A stretch of DNA of 64,000 nt. It comes from Paenibacillus ginsengarvi. GTDB lineage: Bacteria; Bacillota; Bacilli; Paenibacillales; NBRC-103111. The notes beneath the pieces were generated by a model. It ran no database searches. It was given only the letters and a program-made list of their open reading frames with translations, and was not told the origin of the DNA. The position numbers were made by a program, and so were the translations under genes. The stretch is from contig NZ_RBAH01000001.1 in the NCBI RefSeq assembly GCF_003626695.1, positions 1 through 64,000 on the forward strand, read 5' to 3'. Shown piece after piece: positions 60,089-64,000 of the stretch (position 1 is its first letter; each line of letters opens with the position of its first letter).

Positions 60089-60667
60089 TCAATTATCGAA
60101 CTGAATGACATGCCAATTTTTCACAAAATAGTCGATGCCCGACCAAATCGTAATGATCGCGGCAATCCAGCTGGCAATGACGTCAAACGGAATATTCAAA
60201 AACGCAAACGGAAAGTTATTGACAAGCAAAGCAATAATGGCGGTAATCTGGGCTGCCGTCTTCCATTTGCCGAGCTTGCTGGCCGCGAGCACGATCCCTT
60301 CCGCCGCGCAGATGGAGCGCAGTCCGGTCACGGCAAATTCGCGGCTGATGATGACGATCGCAATCCAGGCGTCCATCTTGCCCATGTCGACGAGCGAAAC
60401 GAGCACCGCCGACACGAGCAGCTTGTCCGCGAGCGGATCGAGGAGCTTGCCCAGATTCGTAATGAGCTTGTGCTTGCGGGCGATATAACCGTCCAGACTG
60501 TCCGTGCTGGCCGCGATAATAAAGATAAGCACCGCAATGATCTGATTGTACGTAATGCTGAACTGCTCGATCCGGATCGGCGGCAGCTTGAAGTTCACGA
60601 GCAAAAAAAACATGATGACCGGCACGAGAAAAATTCGCGCCACCGTTATCCGATTGGCCAGATTCAT
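60089..60667 (-). CDS. pgsA: CDP-diacylglycerol-glycerol-3-phosphate 3-phosphatidyltransferase
   Basis: 192 residues from the ATG at 60667 (GGGGAGGG upstream). This membrane enzyme makes phosphatidylglycerophosphate. The CDP-alcohol transferase motif D-G-x2-A-R-x8-G-x3-D-x3-D is present: DSLDGYIARKHKLITNLGKL, then LDPLADKLL. Several hydrophobic helices follow. The ATG overlaps the rimO stop by four bases, giving coupled translation. Confidence 0.96.
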   Translation of the reverse strand: MNLANRITVARIFLVPVIMFFLLVNFKLPPIRIEQFSITYNQIIAVLIFIIAASTDSLDGYIARKHKLITNLGKLLDPLADKLLVSAVLVSLVDMGKMDAWIAIVIISREFAVTGLRSICAAEGIVLAASKLGKWKTAAQITAIIALLVNNFPFAFLNIPFDVIASWIAAIITIWSGIDYFVKNWHVIQFDN

Positions 60668-61992
60668 GCAATTCCCTCCCCGGAAAGGTCGAACTCGAAG
60701 GAATGCGTAATCCGTACTTTTTGCATAGCTCCGATATCGGCCGTGCACCGGGTAACGAACACTTCGCCGTCCACATCCGGAGCGTCGAATTCCGTACGTC
60801 CGATATATACGTCGTTGCGCCCGTCATATCGCTCGATCAGAACGTCCAATTCCTGACCGATCCGCTTGCCGATCTCTTCACGGGAGATTTCGCGCTGAAT
60901 TTCCATCAAGGTCGTCGCGCGGAACTCCTTCACTTCATCCGACAAATGGCCCGGCAGACGCGAAGCCGGCGTATCTTCCTCATTGGAATAGGCGAACACG
61001 CCAAGCCGGTCGAAACGCATTTCCTTGACGAACTCGCACAAATTCGCGAAGTCCTCCTCCGTTTCGCCCGGAAAGCCGACGATAACCGATGTCCGCAGCG
61101 CCACATCCGGAATGCGCGAACGGATTTTGGCGACAAGCTCTCTGGAGTCCCGCTGGCGGCCGGGACGACGCATCCGTTTCAGAATAAGATCCTCGCTGTG
61201 CTGAAGCGGCATATCGATATATTTGCATACTTTCGGGTTGGAGGCGATCACTTCGATCAGCTCGTCCGTAAAAAAGCCCGGGTACGCATAGTGAAGCCGC
61301 ACCCATTCGATGCCGGGTACTTCGGACACTTTGTTCAGAAGCGTCGGGAGCATAAAGCCGTCGTACAGATCGGTCCCGTAATTCGTCGAATCCTGCGCGA
61401 TCAGGCTGATTTCGCGAACGCCCTGGGCGGCGAGCTGGCTAACCTCGGCCGTAATCGATTCGATCGAACGGCTGCGAAACTTGCCGCGCATGATCGGAAT
61501 GCTGCAAAACGTGCAGGCGTTGTCGCAGCCTTCGGCGATTTTGACATAAGCCGTATAACGCGGAGTCGTCATCCGGCGGGGAAGCTGCTTCTCGTAGTTA
61601 AACGCCGGGTTGCCGACGAGAATCGGTTTGCGGCCGGCAAGCGCTTCGTCGATAATGTCGTTGATTTTATCGAAATCGCCGGTGCCGACGATGCCGTCGA
61701 TCTCGGGCATTTCGTTCATCAGCTCTTTTTTGTACCGCTGCGTCAAACAGCCGGAGACGATAAGCGCCTTCAGGTTCGCCGTCTCTTTCAGATCGGCCAG
61801 ATCGAGAATCGTATTGACCGACTCTTCCTTCGCGGCATCGATAAATCCGCACGTATTGACGATAATAACAGTAGCTTCTTCCTTATCGTCGACCAGGGAA
61901 TACCCGCGCTCGTGTATCAAGCCGGACATAATCTCCGAATCAACCAGGTTTTTCTCGCATCCGAGTGTTACCACTTTTACTTTTTCTGACAT
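60664..61992 (-). CDS. rimO: Ribosomal protein uS12 methylthiotransferase RimO
   Basis: 442 residues from the ATG at 61992 (GGGGG eight bases upstream). Motifs: TLGCEKNLVDSEIMSG, VNTCGFIDAAKEES and SGCLTQRY for the auxiliary cluster; GCDNACTFCSIPIMRG for the radical-SAM cluster; and a C-terminal TRAM domain. The LGCxKNxVDSE start distinguishes it from MiaB. It methylthiolates Asp of S12. Confidence 0.97.
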   Translation of the reverse strand: MSEKVKVVTLGCEKNLVDSEIMSGLIHERGYSLVDDKEEATVIIVNTCGFIDAAKEESVNTILDLADLKETANLKALIVSGCLTQRYKKELMNEMPEIDGIVGTGDFDKINDIIDEALAGRKPILVGNPAFNYEKQLPRRMTTPRYTAYVKIAEGCDNACTFCSIPIMRGKFRSRSIESITAEVSQLAAQGVREISLIAQDSTNYGTDLYDGFMLPTLLNKVSEVPGIEWVRLHYAYPGFFTDELIEVIASNPKVCKYIDMPLQHSEDLILKRMRRPGRQRDSRELVAKIRSRIPDVALRTSVIVGFPGETEEDFANLCEFVKEMRFDRLGVFAYSNEEDTPASRLPGHLSDEVKEFRATTLMEIQREISREEIGKRIGQELDVLIERYDGRNDVYIGRTEFDAPDVDGEVFVTRCTADIGAMQKVRITHSFEFDLSGEGIA

Positions 61993-62099
61993 TCCCATAT
62001 CCCCCAAATCCGAATTCCGCCCTAGCCGTGATCCACACAAGTATAAACCAATCGACTTTAGGGTGTCAAAAACACGAACAAAACGTCCCGGTCCATCTC

Positions 62100-62591
62100 T
62101 TACCGGAAATTGATAAACTGCAAATCGAGAGGAACTCCCGCTTGGCGGATCATCTGGATCGCCTTTTGCAGATCGTCCTTGTTTTTGCCGGATACACGCA
62201 GTTGGTCGCCCTGGATCTGGCTTTTGATTTTCAGCTTCGAATCGCGGATGATGACGTTGATTTTTTTTGCATTTTCTTGGTCGATGCCTTGCTTCAGCCC
62301 GATCCGCTGACGAACGGTTGAAGAAGCGGCCGGCTCGATTTTGCCGTACTGCAAGTTTTTCAGCGAGATGCCTCTTTTCACCATCTTCGAATGCAGCACG
62401 TCGAGCACGCTGTTCAGCTTGTATTCATCGTCCGAGGAGACGACCAGCTCGTTTTTGTCGAGCGCTATGCTGCTCTTCGAGCCTTTGAAATCGAAGCGGC
62501 TTGCGATTTCCTTCTCCGCCTGCTGGATGGCATTGTTCAGCTCCTGCATGTCGATCGAGGAAACGATATCGAACGAACTTTCCGAACTCAT
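62100..62591 (-). CDS. yajQ: YajQ-family nucleotide-binding protein
   Basis: 163 residues, the exact family length. SSFDIVSSIDMQELNNAIQQ at the start and RFDFKGSKSSIALDKNEL are diagnostic, with RVSGKNKDDLQKAIQMIR near the end. Some family members bind cyclic di-GMP; that cannot be read here. GGTGGAGC precedes the start. Confidence 0.95.
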   Translation of the reverse strand: MSSESSFDIVSSIDMQELNNAIQQAEKEIASRFDFKGSKSSIALDKNELVVSSDDEYKLNSVLDVLHSKMVKRGISLKNLQYGKIEPAASSTVRQRIGLKQGIDQENAKKINVIIRDSKLKIKSQIQGDQLRVSGKNKDDLQKAIQMIRQAGVPLDLQFINFR

Positions 62592-62683
62592 CTGTAAAGC
62601 TCCACCTTTCGCCTGTAAAGTAATGGCTGTTCCCTATCGGCCCATGGCCTCGTATCCCTACCATTATAACAACCGGCGTGCCG

Positions 62684-62723
62684 CAAAAAAAGACATCCGC
62701 ATGCAAACGGATGCCACATCTTT
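62684..62723 (-). terminator. Terminator after rodZ
   Basis: AAAGATGTGGCATCCG pairs with CGGATGTCTTT (with a bulge) and TTTTTGCGG follows on the minus strand. It separates rodZ from yajQ. Confidence 0.8.
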
Positions 62724-62752
62724 AAGCTGTGCAACACGGCTGACTCGTTTTT

Positions 62753-63658
62753 TTAAATCGTCTTCACCAGATCGATTTGAATTTGTTTGACATCTTTTTT
62801 TGTACCGAGCGAAATCGCTGTGCCGTTCACGACGACTTCCACAGCAGGCGGAAACCCGATCCGCATGAAAACACCGGAATCCGAAGTCCAGTCCCGTGTG
62901 TCGCCTTTCTTATACAGCTTGGCCTCGATTTCCTGCCGCTCCTGCTTCCGCTCGGCGGTTGCCGGCACGATTTTGTCAATCTTCAGCCAGCACTCCTCGC
63001 CGTTTATTTTGAGAAGTACGCTCACCTTATCGGCATTCGTCACGGTATAGTAGTCGGTATTGCCGTCGGTACGGGCAAGAGTCACAACCGGTGTCGGCGG
63101 AGGCGGCGCCGGCTGGTTGATTTGCGTGTCGCCAGCCGGCTTGTTGCTCCCTTGTGGCAGCTTGGAGCTGTCGGTTTTGCCCGAGGCATCGCCGGCGAGG
63201 CTCGTTTCGTCCACCCTTTTCTCCGTTATTTTCTCGCCCGGATCCACTTCCTTGCTGGCATCTCCCTTATAGGAGTTGCCGATGAAATAGTAGAGGACGC
63301 CCAGAATGAGCAAGACGAACGACAGCATCAAAATGTTGGACGCCCATTTGCTGAGTTTCTCCGTGTTCCGCGCGTTCGTTCGTTTGCGTCGGATCGTCGG
63401 CTCCGCCGTCGTTTCTACCGTTTGCGCCGGTATCGCATTCCCGTATAGCGCCAGCACTTCGTTCGGATCAAGCCCTACCGACTCCGAATAGCTTTTGATA
63501 AAGGCACGCACATAGAAGCTTCCTGGCAATACTTTATAATCTCCATCTTCGATCGCTTCCAAATAACGCTTCCGGATTTTTGTCATTTCCTCGAGCTCGT
63601 CGAGCGATATCCCTCGATCCAGACGCGCTTTTTTCAGCAACTGCCCCAAATCTGACAC
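62753..63658 (-). CDS. rodZ: RodZ-like cell-shape protein (YmfM)
   Basis: 301 residues from a GTG at 63658 (GGAGGTG upstream). The N-terminal helix-turn-helix (LLKKARLDRGISLDELEEMT and SFYVRAFIKSYSESVGLD) is followed by a basic stretch (RRKRTN), one transmembrane helix (ILMLSFVLLILGVLYYFIGN), a Pro/Thr-rich spacer and a C-terminal DUF4115-type beta domain ending EVVVNGTAISLG. It is the usual topology of RodZ, which links MreB to the membrane. Confidence 0.92.
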   Translation of the reverse strand: MSDLGQLLKKARLDRGISLDELEEMTKIRKRYLEAIEDGDYKVLPGSFYVRAFIKSYSESVGLDPNEVLALYGNAIPAQTVETTAEPTIRRKRTNARNTEKLSKWASNILMLSFVLLILGVLYYFIGNSYKGDASKEVDPGEKITEKRVDETSLAGDASGKTDSSKLPQGSNKPAGDTQINQPAPPPPTPVVTLARTDGNTDYYTVTNADKVSVLLKINGEECWLKIDKIVPATAERKQERQEIEAKLYKKGDTRDWTSDSGVFMRIGFPPAVEVVVNGTAISLGTKKDVKQIQIDLVKTI

Positions 63659-63706
63659 TGCTTCATCACCTCCCGTAAACAAATCTCCGCTTTCAAACGC
63701 CAAACT

Positions 63707-64000
63707 TTAAAATCTTTCGTTATCGTGATCCGTATTCAAAAACGATTCGTACGATATTTCTTCGTCCGGCGTATTGCGAAGCTCAATGATTACATTGAAA
63801 TTATCGTATGTATACTCCGATTCGCGAATAAATATATCCGGGTGCTCGATCACCTTAGTCGAAGGCATCGCCATAATTTCGCGCAGCAGCATATGGTGCT
63901 TTTCGTTCGAGCGCATCGACGAAACGATGCCGTCGATAATGAACACGTTGTGCGGGTTCATTTCGTCGTCGGACATTTGGCTGCGCACCGTTTGCCTCAG
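63707..64000 (-). CDS. ymfK: YmfK-like (DUF3388) protein, C-terminal part
   Basis: The minus frame is open from the window edge to the stop at 63707, about 97 residues. It reads DDEMNPHNVFIIDGIVSSMR, HMLLREIMAMPSTKVIEHPD and an acidic end. The start lies outside the window. Position directly upstream of rodZ/ymfM supports YmfK, which precedes ymfM in B. subtilis. The function is unknown. Confidence 0.75.
   Translation of the reverse strand: MRQTVRSQMSDDEMNPHNVFIIDGIVSSMRSNEKHHMLLREIMAMPSTKVIEHPDIFIRESEYTYDNFNVIIELRNTPDEEISYESFLNTDHDNERF

Noticed and set aside
1-64000. CRISPR arrays, tRNA and rRNA genes
   Set aside because: No regularly spaced direct repeats, no tRNA-like cloverleaf with GGTTCRA arm and no rRNA segments were noticed in reading the window.

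Overview
This window looks like a chromosomal segment of an endospore-forming Firmicute of the Paenibacillaceae (Paenibacillus or Cohnella-like). The evidence is the housekeeping order ymfK-rodZ-yajQ-rimO-pgsA-cinA-recA-recX ... rny-ymdB-spoVS-korA-korB-pduL-miaB-ricA, strong AGGAGG ribosome binding sites, GTG/TTG starts, spore genes and a guanidine-I riboswitch. Most genes lie on the minus strand.

Layout. 1-1.0 kb: an IS4-family transposase cut by the window edge. 1.8-4.6 kb: nitroreductase, a secreted metallophosphoesterase and an M42 aminopeptidase. 4.8-8.9 kb: a spore-type cluster with two alpha-crystallin (CotP/CotM-like) proteins, several small GerPA/GerPF-like proteins, a GerPC-like coiled-coil protein and a zinc-ribbon protein. 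8.9-23.9 kb: tatA and what I read as one carbohydrate-use regulon. It has an operon of sugar isomerase, NagB-like protein, PIG-L deacetylase and Gfo/Idh/MocA dehydrogenase; a divergent AraC regulator; an operon of two more Gfo/Idh/MocA dehydrogenases; and two large Tat-exported right-handed beta-helix proteins. A YtrA-type GntR/ABC/methyltransferase operon sits between the two beta-helix genes. A 41-bp element with fixed internal spacing occurs four times, once upstream of each of these four transcription units and nowhere else that I noticed. I take it to be the binding site of the local AraC protein. Both beta-helix genes also carry a CcpA-type cre box.

24-31.5 kb: methyltransferase, MFS exporter with GNAT enzyme, SDR, an Ldh-family dehydrogenase, a PP2C-like phosphatase, a phosphodiesterase and a Mug-type DNA glycosylase. 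31.5-32.4 kb: promoter, guanidine-I riboswitch with terminator, and a paired SMR exporter. 32.4-36.1 kb: a sialidase-like BNR protein, a 3' scrap of a sugar ABC permease, a sugar-binding lipoprotein and an AraC regulator; this looks like an ABC operon that lost its permeases. 36.2-43.4 kb: pyroglutamyl peptidase, a lipoprotein FAD oxidoreductase, an HTH-DUF2087-GIY-YIG-like fusion, an ion-transporter-type permease, TspO, a low-molecular-weight phosphatase and a diacylglycerol kinase family enzyme. A 142-bp imperfect palindrome at 43460-43601 marks the border with the conserved block.

43.6-64 kb: the conserved block, interrupted between rny and recX by an accessory group (ROK regulator, two half-size ChrA proteins, Gfo/Idh/MocA). 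ymdB appears to start with ATT. No tRNA, rRNA or CRISPR array was seen. Product names rest on motif recognition by eye; no database search was run.
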